From positions 11,352,959 through 11,416,958 of the forward strand of contig OY365815.1 in assembly GCA_959347315.1 (NCBI GenBank): 64,000 nucleotides of DNA, written 5' to 3'. Source of the stretch: Bimastos eiseni. Lineage: Eukaryota > Annelida > Clitellata > Crassiclitellata > Lumbricidae. Below the pieces are notes generated by a model, which was not told the origin of the DNA, ran no database searches, and saw only the letters and a program-made list of their open reading frames with translations. A program made the translations under genes and the position numbers. This document shows positions 1 through 10,521 of this stretch, piece after piece; the first letter of the stretch is position 1, and each line of letters starts with the position of its first letter.

Positions 1-137
1 TCAGGGAGAATTTGGGGAAATTTAAAAAGATGTAGGGGTAGGATAAGGAGGGAAGTTGCTCCAGTGATATCGGGGAATAAAAGTCCATGCTTATAGCAAA
101 TACAAATCATTAAAGACTCTGTGTTTATAAACTCCAC

Positions 138-355
138 ATGCTTGGGCATCATACTTTTCTGTTATGTTGCTTTTTTCCTTAATGGCATCTTCGAGATTCC
201 AATCCAGCTGACGAAGCTTAACTGACGATTCTTCCAACTTCTCCGTTAGGCTTCGCACATCTTCCAACAGCTGACGCTCTCGATTTGACCACGTCTCACT
301 CGCCTTTGTAAGCTCCATATCTTTACGCTTCAATGTCTGGTCTAATTCTGCATAT
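138..355 (-). CDS. CCDC57: CCDC57 coiled-coil exon (last in window)
   Basis: The acceptor is ATATTAG. The peptide runs YAELDQTLKRKDMELTKASE to LRQLDWNLEDAIKEKSNITE, matching human CETLEAQLRRAEWRQADTAKEKD. The donor at CAT|GTGGAG is tentative. Following exons lie left of the window. Confidence 0.78.
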
Positions 356-3300
356 CTAATATTTGAAAATAATCTATAGAATAAAACTGGCAATTTAAAA
401 TAACAGGACTTGCACATGATAATTAACAAACTATTAAATTCAATTATAGCAACTTTTAAAATTTACAACTGTTCACCAAACACATACTTATATAACTTTG
501 CTGCCCCATTGTCACTGTTGAACGCCATGATTTGGTGCGTTCTGCTGCGCAAGCAGAGTTGCTTGTCCCCCATGCAAGGACTGCTATCCGACAGCGCCGT
601 GCTTTTTCACTGGCTGGTCCGGTGACCTGGAATGGCCTTCCAGTAGCATTGCGTCTCACACCTATAGGTCAATCTGCTCTGTTTTTCTCTGGTCTTAAGA
701 CTTTCCTGTTTGACCGTGGTTGGGCTGGGGCACTGAGCAGAAGATCTTGAAGTGGTGCTATATAAAACTGCTGTAATAATAATAATAATAATAATTATAA
801 TAATAATAATACTTGAGGCAATACATGATCAATTATAGCATATGAGAGAAAAATTAAAACTTTAACTATCACCTTTCAAGGCCTTAACAATGCATCAAGT
901 TGAGGTTGTGTTCTACAAATAACACATATTGCAAAGCTAAATAAAGTTTGGAGCACATGTTCCTGCCCATGTTACATCAGAATGATATTTGAATTATGCT
1001 TACACATACACCAGAGCAAAGTTCAATGCACGGCGGTAGTTATATATTAAATTAATTAATTATGAGTAGTTTAGGCTTTGCTATCGAACTGTGTTGCATA
1101 TAACATGTTCTCTATATTATATCACATCAATATAACTCAATTAGAAGTTGATTCTCCAACCTTCTGATGAAATCCTCTTCCTGACGCTTAAATTTCTGTT
1201 CAGACTGACTCAGCTTCTCATCAAGATCAGAAATCCTAAAATAATGACAATGTTTTCATACAAATTTAGCTAAATCATCAACAAGTGAAAGCAGGGGTTT
1301 TTTGGGACCCTCTTTTATTGACTTCTGGTAATCTGGCAAATGGCGCAATTGATCCATTTCCTTAAGAGATCATTTATGATGTAAATATGCCGGAGTGGAG
1401 CTTGTCAAGGAGGACTCATTCAATTGGGTAAACGATATTTAATTTAGCGCATTTTTGTCATTTTTTTCTCAATTTTTGAGTTATGTCTGTAAAAGTTTGA
1501 TACATTGCATTGTCATGCAAGCATGACATGTGTGCAAAATTTTGAGCTCTGTAGGTCGATGGGAACATACCGAAAAAAGAGTTAAAGAAAAGAGGGTAAA
1601 AACACATCAAGCACAACAGATGAAAGCTTTAAAATTCCACAATAAATCACAAAATATACCTAAAATAATAAAATAAGCACATGCAAAGAACTAACAAACA
1701 AAAATTCATTTTAAAAGTCAGATGAAAACTAAAATTTTAAGCTAATTTCCACCAAATCTCACAGTGCGAACTTGGTAACACAATAGCAGACAGCCCGTAT
1801 ACTGAGACCAACAGGGAAAGCTTGTAAAAGTTGCCAGTCACTTGTTGTCTTGGTTGCACTTCAGACAAAAGATCAAGGCCTAGGACAATGCCTTGAAAGA
1901 TGTGTTGATACATTGAGCACAATAAATGAAAAACTACCATACCCATTGTTTGAGTGCCCAACTTGTGATGATGAGGAGTGTGGGGATTCAAACATCTCTG
2001 AGTCAGTTACTGCGGGGACCTTGAATGAGTCATTCATACACAGAGCCCTTTACAAATGCCTTGTCACCAGGGAGTGGCATAAAATAATTGCACAAATAAT
2101 AACTTAACTCGTTTCATAACCAATCAATCAATGCAAGTTATATAGCACCTCTTCAAGATAACTATTCAGAGGCGCTCCTGACCCAGGCCCGGTAAAAAAA
2201 AAAGTGCTGAGAAGTTTATAGAAATAGCCAGACAGGTCGTGTGCGAGAGAGCGCAGGTCAGATGGGAGGTTGTTCCAAAAACTGGGACCCACAATTGTGA
2301 AAGCTCTATTTTGCCTGGTGGCGGTACGAGCACGTCGAACCACAAAGTCGCCTCTAGTACCATTGTAATGTTGAGCAATGACTAATTCGATCGCCAGCCT
2401 CTAACGAGCACAGACCTGAAAACTTTCAAACTAGTGACAGCAATCGTCAACTAAACAATGACAATTTTCAGTAATACTAACACTGGACAAAACCACAGGA
2501 GTATACTTCTATGGTAATTCTGTGGATAATGCCTATATTTTCAGACAAATCTTTAGTTTTTCTAATTCAAGTTTTTAGGATCATCGTCATGTTTTGGGAA
2601 AACTAATATTAAATTAAATACTATTAGCATAATGTAACTAATATAATAAAGCATCTCAAATCTCTGATGATAATTGTCGATTTCTAAGGGGGCAGCAAGC
2701 GAAAGAGACCTTGCATCTTTTAAAGCCTTTGTCTCTTCCAGCTCCCATTCCTTTCGCTTTAGTCGCTTTTCCAGATCTCGTTGAGCACCTTCCACTTGTT
2801 TCACCTCTTCTCCACTTGTCTCACGTGCTGCTCTTGCCAGTTCCAGTTCCTTTGTCAACAACTTCACCTGCAAATTAGAATTCATAACAACAAATTGTAG
2901 GGGTACATGATTATAACATAATTGTGGCACGGTAGGCGACAGGTTTGAGCGGTCAGCCCGTAACACTCAGTGTGCGCGGAGAGAGTGGGTTCGACCTTCG
3001 TCCGAGGCGTCCCTGTGTAAGGACTAAGGATGTCAAAAAATTTTGAAATCACGATCTGGCTCCCCATCAATCCATGTGGTCGGGTACCCGACCGCACGAA
3101 TATTTTATTAGGAAATATAGGGAATTGCACATTTTTACGGAATGTCGGGCACCCGAGAATCGATTTCATATCCCGGGCAGTCAGCAATATGACCAACGGA
3201 ATATTTCCTGAATATATGTTCAGGTAAAACCACGCATTTTTATGGAAGTTCGGGAACCGGAAAACCAATTTTATTACCCCGGGCGGATACCTGGGTACCC

Positions 3301-6300
3301 GTTGACAGACTTAATAGGGACCTTGAGCAAGTCCTTTTTGCACAATTGCTCTGCATTACAACGGCAGTAGCGTCGTTGAGGCATGTGCACTTCTGAGTAA
3401 AAAATTTTGAAAGATGGGCGATATCAAATTTCAAAACAAATATAATAAATAATGAATTGAACATAGAATAAACACTTGATAGATATTTTATTTCAGATAA
3501 TTCAGTCAAAATTTATATGTGACTATTCTGTCATCCTTACTACCAGATATATACCACAATTAATAAATTGCCATTAGGCCTACTAGTACTGTAATTATTA
3601 ATAGTCTATGATAACCACTGTGATGGTTGCTCACCTTGAGCTCATGGCTCAGTACAGTACTGCTCATCTGGTCCAGTTGGACACGAAATTCATGTTCTCG
3701 CTTCTTGGCCGCTTCATCAAAGTCTGTGTAGAAAACAACAACCGATTTATTATTGATTCATTGGACTTATATAGCACCCCTCCAAGATAACCTACTCAGA
3801 GGCAATCCGACAATAAACTTCAAATAAAATACGTGATGAGAATGAGAATCAAGAAAAGTATTTTTAATGAATTATGAAAAAACTTGTGGTACTGGACTTC
3901 ACTTATCAATTCTGGGTTCACTTAATATACCATGGTCCACAACATCACTAACTGCTAGCATGTCACATTTTAAATTCAGGGCATAGACTTCTTAATAGGC
4001 CTATGTTCAGTGTCATGGTTCAAACCACCATCAGGACAGGTGGAAGTTTTGAAGAGTTCAGTTATGCTAGTGTTTCAGTGAACACAGTGGTAAAATAAGT
4101 ACACATGACAGTGGGTAGATGAGGCAGTAAGGAAGAGGACAGGCAACCCCCAGAAGTAAAGACATCACATCACTAACGCTACCTCAGGGTCAGCTGCAAG
4201 GACAGCTGTTCTTCTACACGGTGATTCATTAAAAAACGTACCTTACATAGGTTAGCATAACTCAGGTAAATGACCATTAATTTTAATGAAATTTCAGAAT
4301 AATGATGCTTGATATTCTATTCAAGTGCTACATAAATCATTTGACACACCAAGCTAAAATGACGTAACGCGATTGACGAAACTAATGACGTCACGAAAAT
4401 ATCGCGAAAAAATGGTGTTTACCGAAGAGGATAAACAATTTGTTACATTCTTACGAAAGAATAAAAAGTACAGTGCAAAACGTTTTCTAAAGAAATTTCC
4501 TGATAAAGAGTGGACTCTTGGTGGATTAAATGCGTTACTTTCAAAGATCGACAAAACTGGGTCTTTCCATCGTCGACCAGGCAGCGGCCGCCCGCGTACG
4601 GCAGCAACAACCGACAATGCTGAAAAGGTTGAATCGCTGGTGCTCAGCCAGGAAGATATGCCGCAAACGCATCGCACACAGAGACAAATTGCTCGAGAAA
4701 TAGGAATCAGTCAGACATCAGTTTGGAGAATTGTCAAGAATGATTTACATTTGCGATGTTTAAAGAAACGACACGCTCAAGAACTCACAGCAGCCAACAA
4801 GCAAGCAAGATTGACACGTTCCCGTCAGCTACTGAGGTTGTATCCTGCAAGCTTAGTGAATTTCATTTGGTTTACTGATGAGAAATTGTTTACTGTGGCA
4901 GCACCCAGTAACAGTCAGAACGATCGTATTTACGTCTCAGCCGGTACAAGGAAGAGAGACGTTCCAGCAAATCGTCTTTTGCGGACTCGACCAACTTTCA
5001 GCAAGTCCCTTATGGTATCTGTCGGGGTATCTGCACTCGGTCGTACGAACATCCATTTCATCGAACCAGGTGTTAAGATTAATGGACAATATTACAGAGA
5101 TGTTCTACTAATGCAGGGTCTCTTGCCTGACATTCGTGAGATAACGGAGTATTTCATCTTCCAGCAGGATAGCGCTTCTGCGCACAGAGCTCGGGAGACC
5201 GTTGCGTTACTCGAAACTGAAGCACTTGATTTCATCCCGCCTAATTACTGGCCACCTAATAGCCCTGATTTGAATCCAGTGGACTATAAGATATGGAGCG
5301 TCATGCAGGAAAAAGTCTACAGAAATCGAATACATGATGTCGACGAGTTGCGTCACCGAATTGTGGAGGTATGGGATGAAATGGATCAGCGCATCATTGA
5401 TGAGTCAGTCAGGCAGTGGCGTAGGCGTCTTCGCGCGTGTGTTACTGCCCGAGGGGGTCAATTTGAACATAAACTGTAACTTTCTTCCTATTCAGAACTG
5501 ATTCCTCTATGTTCACTTAAAATTTTTTTGACATAAACCGATATTTGACGGAGTTACAATTAAATATCTAGGGGTACGTTTTTTAATGAATCACCGTGTA
5601 GTTTGCACATGCAGGCATGTACGTGTGAATGTGAACACGCTTTCTATAATGACCTTACAGTCGCAACTCAATGTAATGAAATGTAACTTAATGTAAAGCT
5701 TCGAAAACTACTCCCGACCGATAAAAGCCACACCAGCTCATTCACCGGCGCTATATCAAATCAAGTCTGCAATAGCTAAGATGCACTATTCATTCCGGTG
5801 TCAAACTATGGGGAGGTCAGGCCGACGAGACAGCATTGTAAACCAGCTGATTTAAGTGATATTAGGATGCTGTGTGTGAACAGGTAATCCTTAGGCATCA
5901 TGTGTTTTAGGAGCCCTTTTGTCGACCTGAGCATTATAAATAGCAACACACCTGAGGTAAGTTCACGACATCTTATGTCAAGCTCCTCTTCCAGCTCTTT
6001 CACTTGCCGCTCTAAATTTCTCCGATAAACTTCTAGTCCGTTACGCTCTTGTACTACTTCAGCATCTTTTGCACTGCAGGACAGCAAAATGCAAAAAAAT
6101 ACAACCAGATCCAGTAAACTATAATGATGGACAACAGAGCAACTGCATAGATAAACAGAATCTGTTTGGACTATTTTCACATCTCATAAATTCATCACAT
6201 ACATTAGGTTAACACAATCATCACTTATCAATACAATACAATTGTAATTTGATGATAGTGCTCTACCTACAATTAGTTTCGAAGTGCATGCATCAAAGGT

Positions 6301-9300
6301 GCAAGTGCAGCAGTCATACCGTAGAGCAGTGGTTCTCAACCTTTTTGACATGGGGACCCACTTTGCAGCATCTAGATCCTAACGAGACCCACCACACCAA
6401 AATCTGGCAGCATGTATGTATTAGGCAATTTACATAGCACCTTATAACAACCTCTCAAAGGTGCTAAACATAGCTACCCAACAGATCTAAACAAATGCGA
6501 TTTGAATAATTTAGAAAAATTGGGTGCAAGCAGTGCAATGTTGCGAAGTTGTAACGGAAGAGCGTTCCATTATGATGGTCCAATGCGTGAGAAGGCATGG
6601 TTTGTCCGCATCGATGTACGGGATGTGGGACCATCAAGTTCCCACAAGCCACAGCATGCAAGGATCGACGACCTGGCTGGCTGGATACGAGGAGACTGAT
6701 ATATTCTGGAGCCGTGCCGACCACCAATGTCCGTCCCATGAGGATGATCTTGAATGTGATCGTATCCTCAACCGGGAGCCAGCGCAGTGTGTCACGCAAA
6801 TAGCTTGAAATATGCGAGTATTTTGGCAGCAGGGCAACGACTCGGGCGGAGCAGTTGAGAACAGATTAAAGCTGTCAAATCCGGAACTTTGGCAGACCTG
6901 CAAGGACAATATTGCAGTAGTTCAGGCGAGTCAGCACTAGAGAGTGGACAAGAGTCATAGCGGCATCAATTGACAGATTTTGCCGAATGACTCTAATCTG
7001 GCAAAGTTGATAAAAAGAAGACATGCATAGGGAACTGACATGTTCCTCCAAGGACAGGTCTTCATCCAGAAAAACTCCCAGGTCCTGGACGACGCGTTGA
7101 ACCTTCCAATGACGAAATGCTGTTTTAATCACCTCCTTGTCAACCCTCGAACTCGCTTATCTCGTGCCCAGCCACATAAATTCAGTTTTATCCGGGTTCA
7201 ATCTTAGACGATTGGAGGACATCCAAATTTGCACTTGCTCCACATTTGTCAAGATTTTTGACATGTACTCCAGTGCCTCAGATGGACGGCATGTCAAGTG
7301 CAGTTCGGAGTTGTCGGCATATGCCCTATTGATGAACCCGGGCTCCAAGAGCACATATGATCTTTGTTAAATCAGTAAGTCACGCATCAGTGCATTCTAT
7401 GACTAACCATGATAGCATATAAAAAAACTGTAAATAAATCATAATAAAATTACATAATGTCAGAAAAGAATAATATTTAAAAAACCTTTATTGTTTGACT
7501 CACATTGAGACATAAAAACTGTTAATAAGATGGCGGGGCTTGCATTCTGGTCAGAAGTAGGCCTAAGTCAATATGTGGGCTGATGTTGGTTAGACACAAT
7601 CGTAAGTCATTATTTACACAGAGCCTATTCCTATAATTATTTAGTCTTGATTGTAATCGTAGCTGAACAGCCGGTCTCACAGAGGTAGGTAGTTTCAAAT
7701 GGCAGCAACACTGACAAGACCTCGATTTATAGAAAATATAGTGCATTACATTCACATGACAATATTTTTCAGTAGAAAAAATGCGATTTCGAAGAAGTTG
7801 GCGACCCACTTGGATAGCCTTTGCAACCCACTTGCGAGTCGCGACCCATAGGTTGAGAATCACTGCCGTAGAACAACTGTGCACAAAGGACTTGCTCAAG
7901 GTCTCCACGCATTAACACCTCGGACATGGATCGAACCTGCACTCTCCATGTTATAGGCCGACCGTTTTAACCAATCAGCCAATGTGGCACATGAAATTGC
8001 TGGATTCATCACAGTTTTATTGAACATCTTTCAGGCAGTAGATATATCACACACCTGATAGGTCTTACATCAGTGGTTCTCAACCTGTAGGTCGCGACCC
8101 CCATGGGGGTCACCTTACGATTTGCCAGGGGTCGGCTCGAACCTTCAGCAATTTGTTAAAAAAATGGTTGTCAGCGTAATTTCTAATACTTAATATTCGT
8201 GTAGAGCTACTCATGATTGGTGTAGCAATCCGTAGTAGGCCTACATTACAGCAACTCATATTATGCTTTACTTATTATTTTGTATTATGATTCGCAGTAC
8301 AGGCAGTATGTTTAACCCAATCAATTTTATTGTTGAGGTCGCCACAGCAAAAAGGTTGAGAACCGCTGTCTTACAACAACGAACCAATTCAGTCCATATA
8401 CAATACAATTATCACATTTGTTAATGCTTTCTAATTAACAATTAGTGCGTCTTTTTCTGTCTCTAGGCCCTCAGTATGTATGTCTGTCTCAGTTTGTCTG
8501 TCTGTCTCTGTCGCTTTTTCAGCCTCTTTGGTGTAATTAAAGTGTTCATGTCTGGCAGATTTAACACAAATCTCTTATCTTATTATATATAAATGATCAC
8601 ATATCTGGCAGAGATGTCACATATCTGACTGAAGCCACCTTCTGTACTGTTCAAGTTCTGCTTGCTTTTCCCGAATTCTCTGCTGGTAATGTAGTTGTAG
8701 CTCTTCTCTTGCTTTCGTTTCATTTCCAATAGAAATGGTCAGCTCATCTATTTTGACTCGGAGGTCGCTGATATCTTTTTCCTTTTGACAGATCTTGATA
8801 TTATGCTCTGAAAACATGACACGCAGAATTTAGAATTACATAAAACAATGTTTATTATCTCAATTATGCAGAGGCGGCGATCGCGTTTGACAGGTGGGGG
8901 ACACCCAATAAGAGGGGTAGGAAATGTGGGGACACACTTATACCATGTCCCATCTCTGTAAAAGGTGGGGGACTTGTCCCCTCGAATCCCCCCTGCAGTT
9001 ATGTTCATTCATTCATTCATTGGCCGCAGTCTGGCTGAGAGCGCCCATGAGCCGGTTTCTTGAAGGGGGCTATATAAATTTTCAGAATGAATTCTGAGCA
9101 CTCATATAGCCCCACTCAGGAGCACTCCTAGTCCAGCCGTGGCTGAAGAAAAACGACTTGAGTGATTTATAAAGTCTGGTTTGATTGGTCAGAAAAAACA
9201 ATCACAGTTACAAAAGGAGGTCATTCAAGATGCAGTGGCCTGCAACCTAGAAAACTTGGCGCTGCCTGGCAGATAAGCAAATCCGTTGAACTGGAAGCTC

Positions 9301-10521
9301 CCCCATTGTTGCAGAGCAAAGGGCTTCACGTGCAAACCCGGTACAACGACAATGAAATATGTAGCTCCATAAGAATGAAAGCAGGACATCTCTAGTAGAG
9401 ACTTTGAACAAAACAACAATCAATGCAATGAGTCTAGGTGTTAGTAGTTTAGTCTAAGTGGATATTTATGCATTCATGTAAGTATGTATGTACTATGTAT
9501 GTGTGAAAACATTTCACAAAGTACTTTTTAAGTAACTAACAAAAGTGCTACATGATCCAAAGGTCAAAGAATCAGTTATGATTATCGAACATAGTTATCT
9601 TCTCTATGGATTGGAAGCTGTCTGTACTACCAAAAGTGAGCTTAGTTCCTTAGAGCACACTTACGGCTCGACAATGTGCAACATTTTTAAAATTTCGCAT
9701 GCTAGTGTTGAATCTGTGTTGCACTTCATGCATGAAATGAATGTGAAAGACTGTTGATTATCAAGAGGACTGCGATTTTTTCGTAAATGCTGTTCACATG
9801 TCAATGATGTTGTCAGATCTTTAGCATATTTCACTCAAACCATAAGTGATTGAGTTCATGTTCTTTTTTTGTTTTTGCCTTCATATGTAATACTATGTAT
9901 GTACTGTGCTACCAATGTTTGGTGAAATAAAGATTGATATAAATTATCATTGTTCTCACTACCAACACTGTTATAAATAATCTTAAACTGCTCTGTGCAG
10001 GGGATATTCATACATTAAGCATCATCAATCATAGACCTACTCAATCAGCATGCTGTATTCTTAATTATCAGTTGCAAGTTCAAATGACTTTTAAATCGAC
10101 AAAGCACAATCAGACCTGTGTGCAAATCTTTTTGCAGTCTTTAGCAGAAACACTCCATAAACATTCAATTAGTCAATTAAGATAGTTCACAATTGTAAAA
10201 AACTTGACTTACCATGAAAAACTTTTTCATTTGCAGCTAAATCTGCGTCTCGTTCGCGGAGCAGTTGCAAATTGTAGAGAAAGTCGGTTTTCAATCTATC
10301 AAACTTTTTCTTCAAATCATTGTACTCTGTGATGCGCTTACTGGTGTCATTTCTCAGAGATTGTATGACGTCAACATATCGAGTCCTGAAATGTATGCAC
10401 ATTCTAAGTTATCATCACCATGTAGGAGCTCAAGAACCCCATTCAGCGGTCATCTACAAATGAGGCCTTTTAAGATCCCTTTCCTTCAAGTTTACCTTTG
10501 AATTCGCAGCATCTCATTCAT
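138..10521 (-). CDS. CCDC57: CCDC57-like coiled-coil protein, 5' part (partial gene)
   Basis: Multi-exon gene on the minus strand, truncated by the left window edge. Exons, in transcript order: 10521-10496 (candidate first), 10385-10213, 8807-8639, 6073-5952, 3723-3635, 2867-2710, 1235-1137, 355-138. The phases agree at every junction and give about 351 codons. The product is almost wholly charged coiled coil. It matches vertebrate CCDC57 block by block: a DFLYNLQLLRERD segment near the N-terminus, KKREHEFRVQLDQMS, VKLLTKELELA, then DARISDLDEKL and LRQLDWNLEDAIKEK. CCDC57 is known as a centriolar-satellite/microtubule protein linked to centriole duplication and cilia. That role is inferred here from the family. 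Several donors are weak (GTGGCT, GTCTCT, GTTATA, GTGGAG). The gene lies head to head with BPTF. Another large coiled-coil family is possible but unlikely given ungapped alignment across exon joints. Confidence 0.82.
532..805 (+). mobile_element. LINE 3' end with (AAT)n tail
   Basis: RTAIRQRRAFSLAGPVTWNG LPVAL is the C-terminal signature of CR1/L2-type ORF2 (RAFSVAGPxxWNSLP). It is followed by GGTGCTATATAAAA and an AATAAT microsatellite tail. In a CCDC57 intron. Confidence 0.78.
1137..1235 (-). CDS. CCDC57: CCDC57 coiled-coil exon
   Basis: The acceptor is TTTTAG. The peptide is ISDLDEKLSQSEQKFKRQEE then DFIRRLENQLLI. The donor GTTATA is weak but in phase 2, as the next exon requires. It was found by reading the gap between larger exons. 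Confidence 0.78.
2124..2400 (-). mobile_element. LINE 3' end
   Basis: The minus strand encodes RRARTATRQNRAFTIVGPSF WNNLPSDLRSL, the same ORF2 C-terminal signature. The plus-strand left end reads TTATATAGCACCTCTTCAAG. Confidence 0.78.
2710..2867 (-). CDS. CCDC57: CCDC57 exon, VKLLTKELELA block
   Basis: The acceptor is TTTGCAG. The peptide starts VKLLTKELELARAARETSGE and ends ALKDAR. The donor (AAG|GTCTCT) is weak, but it gives a precise join to the next exon (KDAR-ISDLDEKL), which matches human SRARVKDLEDKL. Confidence 0.88.
2921..3396 (+). mobile_element. tRNA-derived SINE split by a MITE
   Basis: The head (2921-3024) has GTGGCAC, an A-box-like stretch and B box GGGTTCGACC. The body (3315-3396) continues GACCTTGAGCAAGTCC...TTGCACAATTGCTCT. 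The same order is continuous in the copy at 41692-41912, so 3025-3313 is an insertion into the SINE. Confidence 0.75.
3025..3313. mobile_element. hAT-like MITE with GGGTACCCG motifs
   Basis: Ends TAAGGATGTCAA / TTGACAGACTTA are imperfect inverted repeats (10 of 12). Flanks GTAAGGAC and ATAGGGAC resemble an 8-bp target duplication with two changes. The interior has repeated CGGGTACCCG, CGGGCACCCG and GGGTACCCG palindromes, as in many non-autonomous hAT elements. Inserted in a SINE. Confidence 0.6.
3635..3723 (-). CDS. CCDC57: CCDC57 exon, KREHEFRVQLDQMS block
   Basis: The acceptor is CTACACAG and the donor GTGAGC. The 29 codons read DFDEAAKKREHEFRVQLDQM then SSTVLSHELK. This is the best conserved CCDC57 block (human KREHEFRLQADNMSNTALSRELK). 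The phase joins both neighbouring exons. Confidence 0.9.
4217..5598 (+). mobile_element. Intact mariner-like (DD37D) transposon
   Basis: Perfect 26-bp terminal inverted repeats (4217-4242 and 5573-5598; they begin CACGGTGATTCATT and contain AAAAAACGTACC) are flanked by TA on both sides (4215-4216, 5599-5600). One open transposase lies between them. The 1382-bp length is typical of Tc1/mariner. It sits in a CCDC57 intron in the opposite orientation to that gene. Uncorrupted repeats and frame suggest a recent insertion. Confidence 0.93.
4412..5479 (+). CDS. Tc1/mariner-family transposase, DD37D
   Basis: Uninterrupted 355-residue frame from ATG 4412 (AAAATGG context; ATG 4385 would add 9). It cuts and pastes the element at TA sites. 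Two N-terminal helix-turn-helix segments are visible (YSAKRFLKKFPDKEW and RQIAREIGISQTSVWRIVKN) with a GRPR linker (SGRPRT). Catalytic residues: Asp156 (WFTDEK), Asp253 (FQQDSASAH) and Asp291 (PVDYKIW). Spacing between the second and third is 37, so DD37D rather than DD34E (Tc1) or DD34D (classic mariner). No stop or frameshift is seen. Confidence 0.92.
   Translation: MVFTEEDKQFVTFLRKNKKYSAKRFLKKFPDKEWTLGGLNALLSKIDKTGSFHRRPGSGRPRTAATTDNAEKVESLVLSQEDMPQTHRTQRQIAREIGISQTSVWRIVKNDLHLRCLKKRHAQELTAANKQARLTRSRQLLRLYPASLVNFIWFTDEKLFTVAAPSNSQNDRIYVSAGTRKRDVPANRLLRTRPTFSKSLMVSVGVSALGRTNIHFIEPGVKINGQYYRDVLLMQGLLPDIREITEYFIFQQDSASAHRARETVALLETEALDFIPPNYWPPNSPDLNPVDYKIWSVMQEKVYRNRIHDVDELRHRIVEVWDEMDQRIIDESVRQWRRRLRACVTARGGQFEHKL
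5952..6073 (-). CDS. CCDC57: CCDC57 coiled-coil exon
   Basis: The acceptor is TCCTGCAG and the donor GTGTGT. The peptide AKDAEVVQERNGLEVYRR continues to LEEELDIRCRELTS. It is a charged heptad-rich segment aligning with the YENLKWTLERKLEELDGEL region of CCDC57. Confidence 0.85.
6422..7372 (-). mobile_element. CR1/L2-type LINE 3' fragment with RT remnant
   Basis: Minus-strand reverse-transcriptase pieces in two or three frames: AYADNSELHLTCRPSEAL (the YADD box changed to YADN), WMSSNRLRLNPDKTEFMWLG, LGVFLDEDLSLEEHVSSLC, then LRWLPVEDTITFKI and the usual C-terminal tail. It ends with the AGGTGCTATGTAAAT-like 3' terminus. The same family recurs at 63724-64000. Confidence 0.85.
7522..7700 (-). 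pseudogene. hAT transposase C-terminal remnant
   Basis: Residues SRLNNYRNRLCVNNDLRLCL then TNISPHIDLGLLLTRMQAPP resemble the DLRLALT.I.P.I C-terminus of ZBED-type hAT transposases. It lies inside the hAT-bordered element. Only the tail survives. Confidence 0.55.
7866..7991 (-). mobile_element. tRNA-derived SINE (interrupted copy)
   Basis: Read on the minus strand: GTGCCACATTGGCTGATTGG head, box B GGTTCGATCC, then GACCTTGAGCAAGTCC. Its 3' part continues left of the hAT element (about 6290-6326), so the hAT landed in this SINE. Confidence 0.7.
8071..8368. mobile_element. hAT MITE, 298 bp
   Basis: Inverted ends CAGTGGTTCTCAACCT and AGGTTGAGAACCGCTG. The flanks TCTTACAT and TCTTACAA are an 8-bp target duplication with one change. 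It begins like the element at 6327 and has no coding capacity. Confidence 0.85.
8639..8807 (-). CDS. CCDC57: CCDC57 coiled-coil exon
   Basis: The acceptor is TTTTCAG. The peptide is EHNIKICQKEKDISDLR and onward to QAELEQYR. The donor is GTGGCT, chosen because the joined protein then aligns without a gap to human CCDC57 (ELEQYRS/AKDAEV). A second donor slightly downstream is possible. Confidence 0.8.
8869..8995. mobile_element. Short hAT-like MITE (CAGAGGCGGCGATC family), copy 1
   Basis: 127 bp from CAGAGGCGGCGATCGCG to TCGAATCCCCCCTG. The flanks CAATTATG and CAGTTATG form an 8-bp duplication with one change. The interior GGTGGGGGACACCC and AAAGGTGGGG...TTGTCCC is shared with 15519-15643. Confidence 0.72.
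9545..9945 (+). mobile_element. LINE 3' fragment
   Basis: The frame gives HSYLLYGLEAVCTTKSELSS LEHTYG..., typical of the post-RT region of non-LTR retrotransposons (LLYGLEA...TKSDL..LD). Ends with GTGAAATAAAGATT. No other coding sign. Confidence 0.6.
10213..10385 (-). CDS. CCDC57: CCDC57 exon with DFLYNLQLLRERD block
   Basis: The acceptor is TTTCAG and the donor GTAAGT. The peptide includes LKTDFLYNLQLLRERDADL, which matches the N-terminal LQEDFVYNLQVLEERDLEL block of human CCDC57. It ends in phase 1. Confidence 0.85.
10496..10521 (-). CDS. CCDC57: CCDC57 candidate first coding exon
   Basis: ATG AAT GAG ATG followed by codons for LRIQ and a GTAAAC donor. It ends in phase 2 and joins the next exon in frame (MNEMLRIQR-TRYVD). 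The short length makes it uncertain. Another ATG in strong Kozak context (ACCATGG, start at 10683, reading MDDGNGMTKSVLDINEL) lies upstream but could not be joined in phase. Confidence 0.45.

Larger units (their letters stand above)
6327..7865 (-). mobile_element. hAT element (CAGTGGTTCTCAACC ends), interrupted by LINE
   Basis: The left end CAGTGGTTCTCAACC and right end GGTTGAGAATCACTG are inverted. Flanks CCGTAGAG (6319-6326) and CCGTAGAA (7866-7873) form an 8-bp target duplication. A minus-strand hAT transposase tail is recognisable at about 7522-7700 (NNDLRLCLTNISPHIDL). A LINE fragment is inserted at about 6422-7372. Confidence 0.75.

Noticed and set aside
1850..2107. 85-residue frame with CPTCDDEECGD
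   Set aside because: The Cys spacing hints at a zinc motif, but there is no family match, no splice support, and it lies in a CCDC57 intron.
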